Shown one piece after another: positions 1 to 12,063 of a stretch of DNA of 64,000 bases. Within the stretch, counting starts at the first letter, position 1; each line of letters opens with the position of its first letter. The position numbers were made by a program, and so were the translations under genes. The notes under the pieces were generated by a model that saw nothing but the letters and a program-made list of their open reading frames with translations, was not told the DNA's origin and did not search any database. Source of the stretch: Haliclystus octoradiatus (taxonomy: Eukaryota; Cnidaria; Staurozoa; Stauromedusae; Haliclystidae); contig OU744450.1 in the NCBI GenBank assembly GCA_916610825.1, positions 24,346,430-24,410,429 of the forward strand, given 5' to 3'.

Positions 1-53
1 AAATTTACTTATTTAAAATTAAATCCTGATAACTTCTTTAAATAATTTGACAG

Positions 54-163
54 GGAAGCTGCAGCTAAATGAACGCAATATCAATGTTCAACACAATATC
101 TGCACTACAATGTTGAGCCGTGTAGAGCAAGTGATGCAGATGTTGTGTGGGATGGACAAATGA
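54..163 (+). CDS. possible last exon of an unrecognised gene (partial)
   Basis: A pyrimidine-poor acceptor (AG at 52-53) opens a reading frame of 36 codons that ends in TGA at 161-163, with residues such as TTMLSRVEQVMQMLCGMDK at its C-terminus. The amphipathic, coiled-coil-like look and the splice acceptor suggest the final exon of a + strand gene lying to the left of the window. No family is recognised. If the sushi gene on the opposite strand continues left of 698, this exon would sit in one of its introns, which lowers confidence. It could also be a chance frame. Confidence 0.3.
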
Positions 164-450
164 ATCCAACAAGTGCTTTATCTATACAAGCTCTACGTCG
201 ATGTTATGCAGATGTTGAGCAAATTTTGCGTTCCTTAAGCCGGGCCTCAAGTAGAAATCTTACACCTATAGATATATGCTATAGATCGCCCAGAGAGTTC
301 ATAATAAAAATGATCTCAATAGTGGGAGTACTAAATAAATTTCAACAAAATGTGTATTTCGAAAAACCCAATATTAAAGCAGAATATTTTCCGATCAATT
401 AAAATAATGCTAAAAAAATTCACTTTGGTAGAACTCTATGTACTATATCT

Positions 451-664
451 GACACCAAAACCATGAAAAATATAGTAAAAGTTCATTGCGGTTTCATGGC
501 AATTTCAAGACATTTTCACATTTTAAATTTGGGAGTATGGATGTTTTCATGGTTTTCAAACTTTTTTATGGCTTATAAAGATGTTGTGGTTTTCACCTTT
601 TTACATTTTCATGGTGTATTATTCACAACACTTTCATAAAAAATTATGGTTTTGGTATTGGTAG
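451..664. mobile_element. MITE-like repeat with TTTTCATGG motifs and inverted ends
   Basis: The ends are inverted relatives: GACACCAAAACCATGAAAA on the left and TTATGGTTTTGGTATTGG on the right. The interior repeats TTTTCATGG several times. A second copy lies at about 57762-57955 with the same order of motifs, so it is a dispersed, probably non-autonomous DNA element with no coding capacity. It ends about 35 bp from the last visible sushi exon. Confidence 0.55.
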
Positions 665-697
665 TGTGGCATACTTCATAGTCATAATAATACATAC

Positions 698-2711
698 TTC
701 CGTTGTCGCATATTGCAAGCTCGCCATTCCACGTTCCATCTTTTTGGCAAATGCGTTCTTTAGAACCTTGCAGTACAAATCCAGAATTGCATCGAAATTT
801 AACAACACGATTAACTTCAAATCTTCGACCTTGAATATCTCCATTATCCAAAAATCCAGGATCAAGGCAACGGATTGCTGAAAAGTACATCAAATGTTAC
901 AAAAACAATATGCCAATGGTATTATAAAGATATTATAATAGAACCATAGTTGTATTAAAATATCTTGGTATCATCATAGTGGTATTATCTATGTATAACA
1001 ATGTGCTATTATCGAACCATATTACAAATCCCTAACAAAGTTCCAGTCCCTCGACAATTATCTAATATAGATTAGATACCGTTATATACACTAATATGTT
1101 ATGTATATCTATCGAATATCGATGAAGATGTAGAATCAAATAGTCGGAAGGCACATTTATTGGAAAACAATTTCCTCTCGTAATCATAAATCATATATTG
1201 ACAAAAAATTTTAGAAAACAAAATCAATCCACTCTCAGCTGATAATACCGTCATAGCAAACTTTGAAACGTTTATTGAATATCTCATCTGGTCCTGATCA
1301 GATTCGATCTCTTATATATAGGGATTCCTATTTTAATGTTCCATGCCACTACTTACGTTTACATCTTGGTGGTCGTCCTGGTTTCCATCGATTAGATACG
1401 CAAGTCATCGAATCTGGTCCTTCCAAATAATAATCTTCAATACAATCAAATGTCAAAGCTGTTCCTTCAGCATATAACGGATTTGATGTATTGACATATC
1501 CGAAGGGGATTGCAAGTCGTCGAGGTGCTCTGCATTTACCAACTGCAAACAAAAACTCAAAATTATTGATGTTCATTCTGAGGCCCCTGGGAGGGGTAAC
1601 TTCATACTTCATACGCTCAAATATTAAAGGGTATAGCTTTTTCAGAATGCAGAAAGTATTTTTATAGAAGTATACCTTTAAGAAAGTATACCTTTTTTTG
1701 CTTAATGTCTGTTTTCCTGTTAACTTAGCTATGTATCAGTCCTTTGAAAAAAAGTTATGTATAACTTAAAGGTTTCTGAATAAATGATGACGATGATGAT
1801 GATGATGATGATGATGATGGTATTCTTTGCAATGAATATGTTTTGAGGTATACTTTTTGACTTTTAGTCAATTCTTAACTTTTTTCTCTTCGTTTTTTCA
1901 GGTTTCATGTCCTTCGAAAAAATTATCTTTTTCATAATCTGAAGCCTTCGCCAGAGGCCTATCCAGAACTATTCCAAAAATTAAAAAATACTCTGCCCAA
2001 AGAGTTTCAAAAATCTAAAAAAAGGTTATTCTAAATTCTCCAAATATCAAAGTTCCATAGAAAGTAAAAAAGGAAACCTACAAAGTCCAATTCTGAAATT
2101 TCCTATCCAAAACTTATTGTTCTCAGCTGGAGTATAGGCTCAATAAAATGGCAACGTCTCCGTATAGCTGTCATAGGAGTTACCTTCCCCCGGGACTATA
2201 AGTCAAACAGAAGGACACTATTTCCATTATTCCTAGCAATACTCCTGATCAATGACAGTGACTTTCAAATGACTGAATATTTATACATTAATCGGCCGTA
2301 ATCGTATGTTACTCGCAGTATATATATATATAGATGTAAAATAGGGAGCTACGAAAATATTAGTACATTTGAATTCAAGTGACATCAGTCTCAGACAATT
2401 GGAATCAGTTTTCAATTGCAACTGAGGATCGCACAAAGCGCGAAACATTAGGTACCGTAGCGGTACCAAAATATTTTATGACTTTGTTATTTCTATTTAC
2501 AGCTCTGATTATTTTTATCTAGTCTATCAATCGATATTGCAATAGCATCCAGGTATTCCGATAGGCCTATTTGATATAAATTGTTATAAATTGAAAAAAA
2601 GATCGCATAATATGAATTAATATTTAAAATAATTGAGTTACCTGATTGATATGGAAAGAATAAAACTTGTAAGATAAAATAGACGAAAGAAATATTTCTC
2701 CGATAACCCAT
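698..2711 (-). CDS. secreted or membrane CCP/sushi-domain protein (5' part)
   Basis: Three exons are visible on the minus strand: 2711-2642, 1542-1357 and 877-698. Exon 1 starts at ATG 2711 and encodes a signal-peptide-like stretch (MGYRRNISFVYFILQVLFF) that ends in a GT donor. Exon 2 encodes one complement control protein module with four Cys (KCRAPRR, FDCIEDYYLEG, MTCVSNRW, PRCK). Exon 3 encodes a second (RCLDPGFLDNG, FRCNSGFVLQG, RICQKDGTWNG, ICDN). The phases join cleanly (S-VGKC, CK-PIRC). CCP modules mediate protein binding in complement regulators, selectins and adhesion proteins. The specific orthologue is not identifiable. The exon 3 donor (GTATGT at 697-692) points to further exons left of the window; otherwise the frame reads through to a stop at 609. 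It is divergent from EDF1, 1.1 kb away. Confidence 0.78.
1785..1820. repeat. (GAT)n microsatellite
   Basis: About ten tandem GAT/ATG trinucleotides lie between the sushi signal-peptide exon and its first CCP exon. Confidence 0.9.
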
Positions 2712-3840
2712 TTTTAAAGGATAACCTTTACTTCTTTGTAGTAACTCCTGTGGAATTTATGCGATATTAAATTGAAATGCGTATTTTTGTAGTCTATATT
2801 TTCTTCGAAGAAGCGGAAGTATATTTCGAATTCTTGGGCTCGTTTCGGATTATTATATTTCATACTTTTCAATAAAAGTTCCGGTTTGTATTTCTGTAAA
2901 TATTATTTTATAACTCGTACTATTTGATACTACCAAGCTTACAAACAAACTCAGTTACAACAACAGTTCAATGTTGCCGTTTCGAACAGTAACAGTACTG
3001 TCATTCTCAAGTTAATAGCTTTAAAAAACATAACCTTAAATAGACTAATTATATGATTAATATGATAAACAATATATATAAAAAAGTCACTCAAACCAAA
3101 GCTCTTATGATAAAAGGGCATTTTCAGTATGCAGTTCAAGATTATGGAATGCTGTCCCTCTGGATATAGGTAAAGTTAACAAACAATTTAACAGTTTTAA
3201 AAAAGTAGAAACATATATATTTGAAAAGTTTTTAAATGATATTTAATAGCAGAGTTAATGTGCGCTATATAAAAACTATTTATTATTAGTATTATTATTA
3301 TTACATATAATAATATATATACTAAAAGTCGCTCAAAGTAAACAATATTCCCTTATCTAAACATATTTTAGTCATTGTAGAGCACCGATGTGGATTTTCA
3401 CCGAAACGTTGTCCAAAGTAGTCTTTTTTCTTGAATTAAATTTATAAGCTAAATGTTACGTTGATATATGCAAGTGCGCATCATATGATCACAAAAAATG
3501 TTCATAATTACAGCAGAGTAGATAATTATACGAACTAATACATAATTCAAGCAATTGAAGTAAGCATATAATGTTACAATTATAGTTCCCTTGACATAAA
3601 TATTAATCATTTTCTATTCTACAATTCCGGGATGTTTTCTTTAAAATTTTATTATCCTGACTTCTTAAACAGGTGGTTGCAAGCACAGGTAATCTCAGTT
3701 TCATTTTGCCTCGCTTTATGCTTTTCTTCAATGGCATCACGCGTTGAAACAACAAGACTAAAAAATTAGTAATTTAGTTCAGTTTACCGAGCTGAGTTGA
3801 TTAAATTTAATCTCGTTGACATTATTTTATAAATATTAAA
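2712..3840. promoter_or_regulatory. divergent upstream region, sushi gene / EDF1
   Basis: This 1.1-kb gap lies between the start codons of the minus-strand sushi gene and the plus-strand EDF1 gene, so both promoters should lie in it. A LINE tail occupies 3128-3305. No TATA box or conserved element could be assigned with confidence. Confidence 0.45.
3128..3305 (+). mobile_element. LINE 3' tail (fragment)
   Basis: The plus strand encodes SSRLWNAVPLDIGKVNKQ followed by FNSFKKVETYIFEKFLND and a stop. This is the characteristic C-terminal end of non-LTR retrotransposon reverse transcriptases (LWN-lP then FK-L). It is followed by a 3' UTR with GCGCTATATAAA and a short (TTA)n tail. It is a 5'-truncated, dead copy. 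Confidence 0.7.
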
Positions 3841-6800
3841 ATGGGTGATCCTGATTGGGATACTGTTACATATTTGAGAAAAAAGGCGCCTACTGCTGGT
3901 GAATCTAGATCACAAAAGGTTTGTAATTGCTTGAACCACCACCCTGACCGAATATAGGTTAGCCTAGGCCAAACAATTATTTTGCGTTCTTAAGTTATTT
4001 GTAAAAGCCTACGTAGTGTTATAGGACCAGGATATATTCGAAACTGTACTCTTATCTTTAAGTATGCTATGATATCACATATGAAACGTTTCCGTTATAC
4101 ATCAGGCAGGATGAAATTTAATGTTGTTTAATCACTTAAATTTGTGCAAAAACACCGACATAACGTCTTCAAAGTTTAAGGCTAGCTGCTAAGCTGGGGC
4201 CTGGGTCCAACTACGTCTGTTCCGATACATTCTGTTCCTACTTGGGCATGAGGTGTTGAAGTGTTCTATCTCTTAGAATATTTTGAGCTGTTATTCTTAG
4301 CTAATGTTATTCATTCAGATTCGGCCAGATTGCAGAAAAGGGCAACTACACTCCCGAGATAAACATTTTTTCTCAAAAGTATACCTCTAATGAAAGTCTA
4401 TTTTATTGCTTGGAGTAAAAACAAATTATATCTAACATTTTTGCAAACTCTTGAACCATTTGAGGATTTGTGCACTTCAAGAGTGCTCCTGCATTGTAGT
4501 TTTTGAGTTTTGCACTCCTGTGAACAGGTATGATAATGAAATTGATTCGATGTCGAAAAACAAGTGTACATTACGTGAGAACTATAGTTTATTGTATAGA
4601 ATGTGGAGATGATATTGGTCTGATATTGAGATTAATTATAAGCTATTGATGTAAGTGCATGAACGGATGATTTCAGGCCTCTCAACTTGAAAGAGGGAGT
4701 CAGAATGAGAAATCAGGCATTTCAGATATTTTTTCAGGAAAACAATTTGCCTCGCTCTGCCCACAACAAAAATTCAACATTCAGCAAAAACGCAACACAC
4801 ATACCTCTCGATTTAAAACATGAGCAATATTTTACTATATTAAATGAAGCTCCCCTCTTCTGTTGCTTTCGAGGTGGTGAATTACCATTGTCATGATCAG
4901 ACAACACCATTCTTTGTTGTGTTTATGAATTAGTTTGATAAAATTATCAAAAAGGCGGGAAATAATCTCCACGTGTATACGGAAGACTGGAGAAAGTTTG
5001 AGTGAAGAAACCCAATAACCCATGGAGGTGAAGTTTTGTTAGAAAATACTTTTACGATTAAACATGGACGATATGCTACAGGTGAACAGAATCTTGTTTA
5101 TCAAGAAATTCTCAAAGTAAATCATAATGCTTTTATTAATAAATTGATATGGTACAAAAAGTCACACTAAATCGTGAGAAAGCCTGTATAACTTTTGGAA
5201 TTATGGTGAGATTGTGAGATTGCTCTTGATTTTGTGTGTCTCATGATGAAATCGTTAGAGTTGAGAGGCCTGTGATATATGAATATGACATATACAGTAC
5301 AGAGAATGATATATACAATGCTATTATATAATATTATATAATATACTACTGCTTCTTGCTTTTGATATTGTAGGCCTATAAAATGAATGATTTCTTGTCA
5401 AACGGTTTCTGCATGTATGATAGGCTACATGAGAACTTTAACAGATAGGCTTAAGTTGGTGTCCAGTTAAACCGTCCTCAGATTACACCTGTCCGCGTTT
5501 TTACTGTGCTGTTAGTGATAAAAAAATTGATGTACCAGTTGATTTTAGACTTTATTCAAGTCTGGAACTTGAGTATATATTATTTAAGGTGTTCTTGTGA
5601 ATGAATTGATAAATAGAGTTTGGTAGCAAATACCAAAGGTTTTCAAGTTTTGAACTTCGTTCTTGGAAGTTTCTCATATTCAATTAAAGGAAGTGCAGAA
5701 TTGAAAGTGTTCTAAATAGTTTCTGGATTTGTTTATTTTAACATAAAGGATATTTAAAAAAAACTTATCTTACACTAGTGAGTTAAATTAGCATTATAAA
5801 TTAACTCAACTGGGATCTGAAAGCGTGGACGCTTCACACTGTGAATTCACCTGTAAGCCTGGAGTCAACCAACTTCAAGGCTGCATGTTATTAGGCTTTC
5901 TCAATTTGGAAAATGTAAATTCTAATTTATAATTCCCTAGGTTGTATACCATGCAGGCTGCAAGCCAAAGTCTTGTTTTCAAACAAGAAATGTACCTAAC
6001 TGAATTCTTAGATTTCCTTAAAACTACTTTCCTTGTTGATTTCACTTTTTAGGCTGTCAACAAAGCAATGCGAACTGGCGGAGAAATCGAAACATCGAAA
6101 AAATGTATGTAAACAAATATCGTCGAGCAAATCTGTTTCGTAAGATAAGATTCGATGATAGCCTGCTCGCAGACTCACTGTCAAAATGTAAATTTGGTAA
6201 ACAGTAGAGTCTGCTAACTCGACGACAAAAGCTTGCCTTTGCTGAGTCAGCACGGGGCATGGAAAGGTGTAAAAACTATTGTCCTACAAGGGCTGTAATT
6301 CAATGCCACGATTTTCTGGCGACGAATCAGCGAAGAGTATTTCAACGTATGAAATGTTTTGGACAGCGTTTTTATTCAAAAGCTATTACAAGCGGTCGAA
6401 GCGGAGAGGCGCGACACGAAAACAACATGGCAAGGAAAATTAATTTAACAAACAACAAACACTTTAGTTCAGCCGCAGTATTTAATGGCTATAGAAAGGA
6501 AGCTATTTTTGAACTATTGTTTTTCGTCGTCTTCTTATTGTCATTATGATTACTCCATATTTGCTTCGTTCTTTCGACAAAATAAGTCTATCACGCAGCT
6601 AATCTAAATTCGTAGCGGCTCGAGTTTAATTCTGATGAAGCATGAATTAATGCAGTAGACGATGTGATCATTACTGATGTTAAAGTCGAATTTCAGATTT
6701 ATTGAAAACTAGATATCTTCCTTAAAATTAATTGTGAAATTCTAACTGTAAATGAGTTTCAAGTAAATTAATAATAATATGGTTGGAGTCGTTGGTCTTT

Positions 6801-9800
6801 TTCTGGGCTTGACTGTTGTGGCCAAGCATTCTTAGCGAAAGCAAAGTCCACGCCCCGTGCTGACTCAGCAAAGACAAGCTATTGTCGTCGAGTTAGCAGA
6901 CTCTACTGTTTACCAAGTTTACATTTTGACAGTGAGTCTGCGAGCAGGCTAATTCAATAGACGATTAGTACTTTACAACATTTTTAACCAAGACATTATT
7001 TTAGTAAGATCACATTGATCTGGTAAAACTTCAAATAAGCAGATATAGCCAGATATAGCTATTTGAATAGAATAGTCAAACTGCTGTCCCTCTATATCTA
7101 TTACATAGGAGTGTTTCACAGGGGTGGTTGGCTAATTGGTTAGTATTTTTGGAGCATATGAGTTTAATCAGTGACGGATTAACCCATAGGCGGTTTAGGC
7201 GGCCGCCTTAGGCCACAGATAATAATAGGCCTCCGGAAATTATGAAAAAAAAAAAAAAAAAAATGAAAACACCAAAAAAATTGAAAAAAAAGTATTTTTG
7301 TGGTCTCTTATGAAATTCTCATATTTTAAACTACAGTAAATACAAGTGTAATTCAATTTTATCTACAAGCCATTGGTCACATACATTCATACAGAAATTG
7401 ATCAAATTGTTTACAAAGGTCAGGATTTAATTGTCATTACGATTTTGAATTTTCTTCCTGTCTCATAATTTTGGTGACAGCATTGCTATTTCGAGATCAA
7501 ATTACACTTGCTATTCAAGGAAAACAATCATTGACAATAATAACACATTGTTATTAACCACACATGATGACTTGTAACTTCCTGTTGTGAAAAAATGATC
7601 CCAAAAAGATCGTGTTGCCATGGCAACGACCGATCGCAGCGGCTCAAATAAACTGATACAACAAGTAAGTTGACTTTAGAATGGGAAGGACATTCATTCC
7701 ATACATTCTATTACAGTAATACTGTATTTATACCAAAAAAGTTCTATTCCTAAGAGAGTGATTGTCATTGCTCATATAAAAGCAGAATAAAGAGGGAGAC
7801 CAACAAACAGTATAATTATGTTATTTTCACCAAATTTCCGGAAAAATTTTTTTAGGCCCCATATTAATCAATCGCCTAAGGCCACTGATAATATTAATCC
7901 GGCACTGAGTTTAATGACCGGATGCCCTTCCTGAATAGTGCTCCTACCAAGGATTGAACCCAAAACCCTGCGGGCCAAGGTCCAACGCCTCAACCTCTAT
8001 ACTAAGGCTTTATTAATGTTATAAGAAGAATAGTTTGTATCACTTTTAAACCAATAAATTCCGTTGTTGCAGCGTGGCCATATCTCAATATGAAGTTTGA
8101 ACATCGTAACTGAACAGAACTATAATCTTACTGAATAGGCTACTGAATTGAACTCTTTTCAGTACTTTAAAATATTAAGGAGCATTTCAGTAGTTTTCAG
8201 TAGAATTAGAAAAATCTATATTTAAGTGGACACCAGTTTGGAGCCCAACACAGATCAAAGACATCAAAGTCGTTGAAAGAGTTCAAAGATTCTTCACAAG
8301 ATGGTTATGTAAAAGAGCCCGGATAGAATATAATTCGTACAAACACCGTCTAATCATATTAAACTTAGAATCGTTAGAGTATCGTCGTCTTTATTTTGAT
8401 CTTTGCATGTGCTACAAACTATTGAACAATCTTGTCGACATGCCATTTGAAACATTTTTTATTATTGATAACAACCCTTACAACACCCGCGGACACTCTA
8501 AAAAGGTTAAACATTTAACACCAAACCCATTGTACCAATTTAAACGTAATTTTTTTTCATTTCGTGTTGTAAATATGTGGAATGTATTACCAGAAAATGT
8601 TGTAAATTCAATGTCTCTAAATCTATTTAAATGTAGTTTAAAAGAGGTAGATCTAAGCAAATTTTGTGAATGTCTTAAAAAAGGTTTTATGTAGGTGCTT
8701 TTCGAAGCCATTATTAGCCTAATTTCATAACTACATATGAATTGAAATGAAGTAAAAAAAAAAAAAAAAGTGCCTGGTCAGTTTCAATATGGCTTCAGTA
8801 CTCAATCCCATTCCAGTATGTTTTCAGTAGGTTTTTAGTAGCGATTCAGTATATCCAAGATTTATAGTGTTGGGACTGAGCAGTTTGAGATAGCTAATTA
8901 CGATTACAGGATGTTGAACGTTTTCTCAAACTCTGACTGTATTCTACTGGATAACGTATATACCCTTGATTAATTCCATTGTTTGTTTTCTCTTACATAG
9001 TCGCTGGAGGGTCAAATAAACAACATTCATCGGCAAAAGATACAGCAAAGCTTGATCGAGAAACAGAAGAACTACATCGTAAGTGCCTATCTTTATAGAA
9101 TCCATCATCTGTAGAATCATTCTGTCGAAATAGAAATAAATGAAACAGATAGTCGACTCTTTGAAATATCCTTACAGTTGAAATTTTGTGTAACAGTCTG
9201 TTGGTAGTACCCAACAATATAAATTTGATATCTTCAAAGTTTATCAGCGTTTTGTCATCTGATGCCAACCACGCCGTGAGTGGTTAGAATCCAACAAAAA
9301 TGGGAATGCTGGGATCTTGCAGAGGGTAGAGCAAATTCATAAGAAAATTTCATTTTTTATGATTTATAGATAGGACAAACTTCAACAAAAATTTTTAGAA
9401 GAAACTGTTGTTTTTGTTATAGCATCCCAGAAGGTCATACCTAGTAGTGGGGTGACATAGTGCATGGATTGTATTTTAAGGATTGTATTGTGTTTGTGTT
9501 GCCATGACAACTGATGTGATTGATTGTGTGCAATTGATTGTGTGACTCATTTGATTGTGTGCAATAGCTTGATCGATTTAGGCGTGCGTTTTATAGCACC
9601 CGTGTCATCTCTAATACAAACCATGACATAGTGAAGCATATTGCAGCATCAATGGGTGGAGTTTGTGAGCCAGGTCGAAGTTTAGAAGCTTCATTGTTCT
9701 GATTAGGGATAAATTTCTATCCAGCTTTTTTATCTGGTAAAAGCATCAACATTAAGCATTAAGAAACGGATGATTGCTATCTCAGAATTTCCATGGACAC

Positions 9801-11539
9801 TTTTATAATGAAGACAAAGATCTAGAAATTGCTTTCCCGTAGCATGCATAATCAATTAACCATAGCTGCTAATGGTACTTCATTACCTGTAATTTACTTA
9901 CTGATTTTCCGAAGAGTTTGTAACAAAATTATTTTTTTCCCTTGGGGTCCCCCTGTTAATATCTAGGAAATTGTTAAGGAAAAGAATAGGCATGTCCGTG
10001 CATGGGAGTCAAACCCACAATCTCTAGATGTCCAGCCCAGTGCTGTAACCTTTAGCTATGCGGTCATCTGATCTAAAAAGTAATGTAGACGGTGTCGCCC
10101 TACCGAAGGCACCCGTACCACTCCTCTATTTCTAGATGAGTGGCTTTTTCGCTGACAGCAATGATTTTAAACGCTCTTTGTTGATCTCAGCCGCGACACT
10201 ACAGATCAATTTTAACAGATTTCATGGCAGATAGGTCTCGATTGTCAATGCGCAACGATGCGCCGCAGCTACTTACAATGCAATTGCCTCTGGACCATTC
10301 CATCCGCCATCCTCAGATGGTACTCATTTGATGTTTCAGATAAAGTCAAGGCTAAGTTGACCTTCGGGGGATTTGAGCCACAGTCGATCAGATATGATCC
10401 GATCTGAAGTTCGGTTGCTCTACCATTTGAGCTAATCCGCCCAACTGATCTACCTGCACAACAACTGCAAGTCACTCTTGTTACAACACTGTGAACTTGT
10501 AGGTGCTTTGCCAAGTGTATAGTGACAACCCCTACAAAAAATGAAAAAAATTCTGTAAAACTGACTACAGCTCTATTTGGATGAATCAGGATCACTGTTA
10601 CAATGTATGGTTGTATTAAAATGATTTTATAATCCTCAAATGCTGCTACTGAATTCTTCTTCTTATTTTGGTTCAAATTATTGTTCAACTTTTTTTTGTA
10701 TTTTCAGATAACACCATTTCATTAGATGTGGGTAAACTTATTCAACAAGGAAGACTCGCTAAAAATTTGACACAAAAAGATCTAGCCACGGTATAATAAC
10801 AATGAAATGATGATTAGTACTAGTGTCCGTTGATAAATTCATCATCTACCACCAGGATTTGACAAAAGATTCAGCCTTTTTGTAATCCTAGAGGCATTTC
10901 AAAATTTTCTTATGAATTTTTTGTTGAGGTTTGACCAATAAACCATGAAACTATCAATTTTCATATGAATTTGTTCTAATCTTCCGAAATCTAACATTGC
11001 AGGATTTCTACTTTTGTCAGATCCTGTACAACCAAAACCTAAATATAACAGCCATCTATCAGATCTGAAAAAACTGACCACTTCACCTTGGCTTTCCGTC
11101 TTTCCATCAGACATCCCTTTTGGGCTGAAAAAAATGTTCCAATTCACATTTATTGTTTTTATCTATTTTAGAAAATAAACGAAAAACCTCAAGTCATTAA
11201 CGATTATGAAGCAGGACGTGCTATTCCTAATAATCAGCTGATGTCAAAAATTGAAAGAGCAATTGGTATGTAATTGTATCCGTAAACAAAACGGTTAACA
11301 AAGCGTACATCTTTGCCGTCACTGCATGCAAACAGGTTCTGAAACTAGGCTTGCAAAACAAAAATGTAGACAGTACTATATCCAAGGCCATATTTAGGTC
11401 ACAAGGCCACACTCACACACACACCAGGGTTATCTGTGATAGGATGTTGTATTATATATTTTCCGAATTTATTTTTGTAGGAATGAAACTACGTGGAAAG
11501 GACAAAGGTAAACCAATGGACAGTAAACCAAAGAAATAA
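3841..11539 (+). CDS. EDF1: EDF1 / multiprotein bridging factor 1
   Basis: Exons seen are 3841-3918, 9001-9078, 10708-10790, 11172-11265 and 11481-11539. The protein starts [19 protein letters not shown], as expected of the MBF1 N-terminal domain. It continues with [16 protein letters not shown], then the Cro-like helix-turn-helix ([35 protein letters not shown]) and a basic end ([11 protein letters not shown]). MBF1 bridges TBP and sequence-specific activators and binds colliding ribosomes; it acts in nucleus and cytosol. An exon of about 20 residues, expected between residue 26 (exon 1 ends in phase 0) and the exon at 9001 (which needs phase 1), was not found in the 5-kb intron. That intron is full of transposons. 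All later phases join. Stop TAA is at 11537-11539. Confidence 0.92.
4674..5272. mobile_element. hAT-like non-autonomous element
   Basis: The terminal inverted repeats are CAGGCCTCTCAACT at the left and AGTTGAGAGGCCTG at the right, perfect over 14 bp and starting with the CAGG typical of hAT elements. The 600-bp interior has no credible coding frame. The flanking 8-mers do not match, so an old insertion is likely. It lies in EDF1 intron 1. Confidence 0.6.
6159..6951. mobile_element. foldback element with 100-bp inverted arms
   Basis: Arms at 6159-6258 and 6852-6951 are inverted copies with only about 3 mismatches per 100 bp. They begin TAGCCTGCTCGCAGACTCAC and end at GCACGGGGC. A 590-bp interior separates them and encodes nothing recognisable. 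The near identity implies a young insertion or gene conversion. It lies in EDF1 intron 1. A smaller foldback with the related end TAGCCTGCGTACC lies at 49124-49194. Confidence 0.8.
7105..8010 (-). mobile_element. tRNA-derived SINE (family 2), split by a hAT insertion
   Basis: Read on the minus strand from about 8010, the head resembles a tRNA promoter: TTAGTATAGAGGTTGAGG as A box and GGGTTCAATCC as B box. The body follows, with GAAGGGCATCCGG, then AATACTAACCAATTAGCCAA and CCACCCCTGTGAAAC. The copy is interrupted at 7169-7907 by a DNA transposon. Other family members are near 24108-24480 (minus, split by a pogo-like MITE), a tail at 30127-30215 and a decayed tail near 17130-17260. Confidence 0.65.
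7169..7907. mobile_element. hAT-like DNA transposon with 8-bp target duplication
   Basis: The element begins CAGTGACGGATTAA and ends TTAATCCGGCACTG, typical of hAT ends. It is flanked by a perfect 8-bp direct repeat, AGTTTAAT at 7161-7168 and 7908-7915. The 739-bp interior holds an A-rich tract (7244-7262) and no transposase, so it is non-autonomous. It inserted into the family 2 SINE. Confidence 0.88.
8226..8769 (+). pseudogene. LINE reverse transcriptase C-terminal fragment with poly(A)
   Basis: A 156-codon open stretch from 8226 to 8694 reads as the C-terminal part of a non-LTR retrotransposon reverse transcriptase. It holds the segments [67 protein letters not shown] and [19 protein letters not shown], then a stop at 8692-8694. 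An A-rich tail ends at 8769. It looks jockey/CR1-like. The 5' end is truncated, as usual for target-primed insertions. It lies in EDF1 intron 1, inside a TTCAGTA-rich repeat seen again near 24880-25030. Confidence 0.8.
10005..10075 (-). repeat. tRNA-like sequence (SINE head or tRNA relic)
   Basis: On the minus strand TAGCTAAAGG (A-box-like) and GTGGGTTTGACTCCCAT (a T-arm-like stem and loop with the B-box core) are about 40 bp apart. No full acceptor stem pairs, so it is a tRNA-derived repeat, not a functional tRNA gene. It abuts the 3' end of a family 1 SINE. Confidence 0.45.
10081..10442 (-). mobile_element. tRNA-derived SINE, family 1, near full length
   Basis: This is the reverse-strand match of the copy at 48356-48727. 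The 3' end (GGGCGACACCGTC on the minus strand) lies at about 10085, and the tRNA-like head (TTAGCTCAAATGGTAGAGC) lies near 10420-10440. It lies in an EDF1 intron. Further partial copies are listed separately. Confidence 0.8.
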
Positions 11540-11767
11540 ACCAATGTTATATCACACAACACAACATCTGAAAAATATGATCACATTTCTTGAAAGCATA
11601 CCTGATTTGTAAGAATATCCACAATATACTAGAGCTTATTATTGTACTAGCCGTTATATTTTTTCAATGTCTTTTACATTTTTGTTTTGAATATATGTTC
11701 AAAGTGGAAGCAACATTGTTTGAGTTTCGATTTGGATACCTATTGTAGATACCTCATTGTCTGTCTA

Positions 11768-12063
11768 TGATCTTAGATGGTAGAGCAACCAAACTTTCAG
11801 ATCTGATCATATCTGATTGACTGTGGTTCAAATCCTCCGAAGGTCAACTCAGCCTTGATTTCATCTAAAAACATCAAATGAGTTCCATCTCTTATGGTGG
11901 ATGGATTGATCCAGAGGGAATTGCATTGTGACTAGCTGCGGCACATCGTTGCTTATGATAATCGCTTCCTATCTGCCATGAAATCTGGTGAAATTGATCT
12001 GCAGTGTTGCAGCTGAGATCAACAAAGGAACTGTACGGATGACTTCGGTAGTCTTACGTATGG
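11768..12063 (+). mobile_element. SINE family 1, degenerate copy
   Basis: It shows the A box (TTAGATGGTAGAGC), the B box (GGTTCAAATCC) and the family body (CAACTCAGCCTTG, GAATTGCATTGTGA, ATCTGCAGTGTTGCAGC), then fades near 12063. A second fragment of the same body follows at about 12115-12285. Both lie downstream of EDF1, in the gap before the SAPCD-like gene. Confidence 0.75.

Noticed and set aside
3731-3776. VETTRLKN-coding stretch resembling the missing EDF1 exon
   Set aside because: It is upstream of the EDF1 start codon, has a stop directly after and lacks splice sites; treated as coincidence.
6259-6549. 96-codon open frame as a small gene
   Set aside because: It lies inside a foldback transposon, has no recognisable domain and low-complexity hydrophobic end; chance frame.
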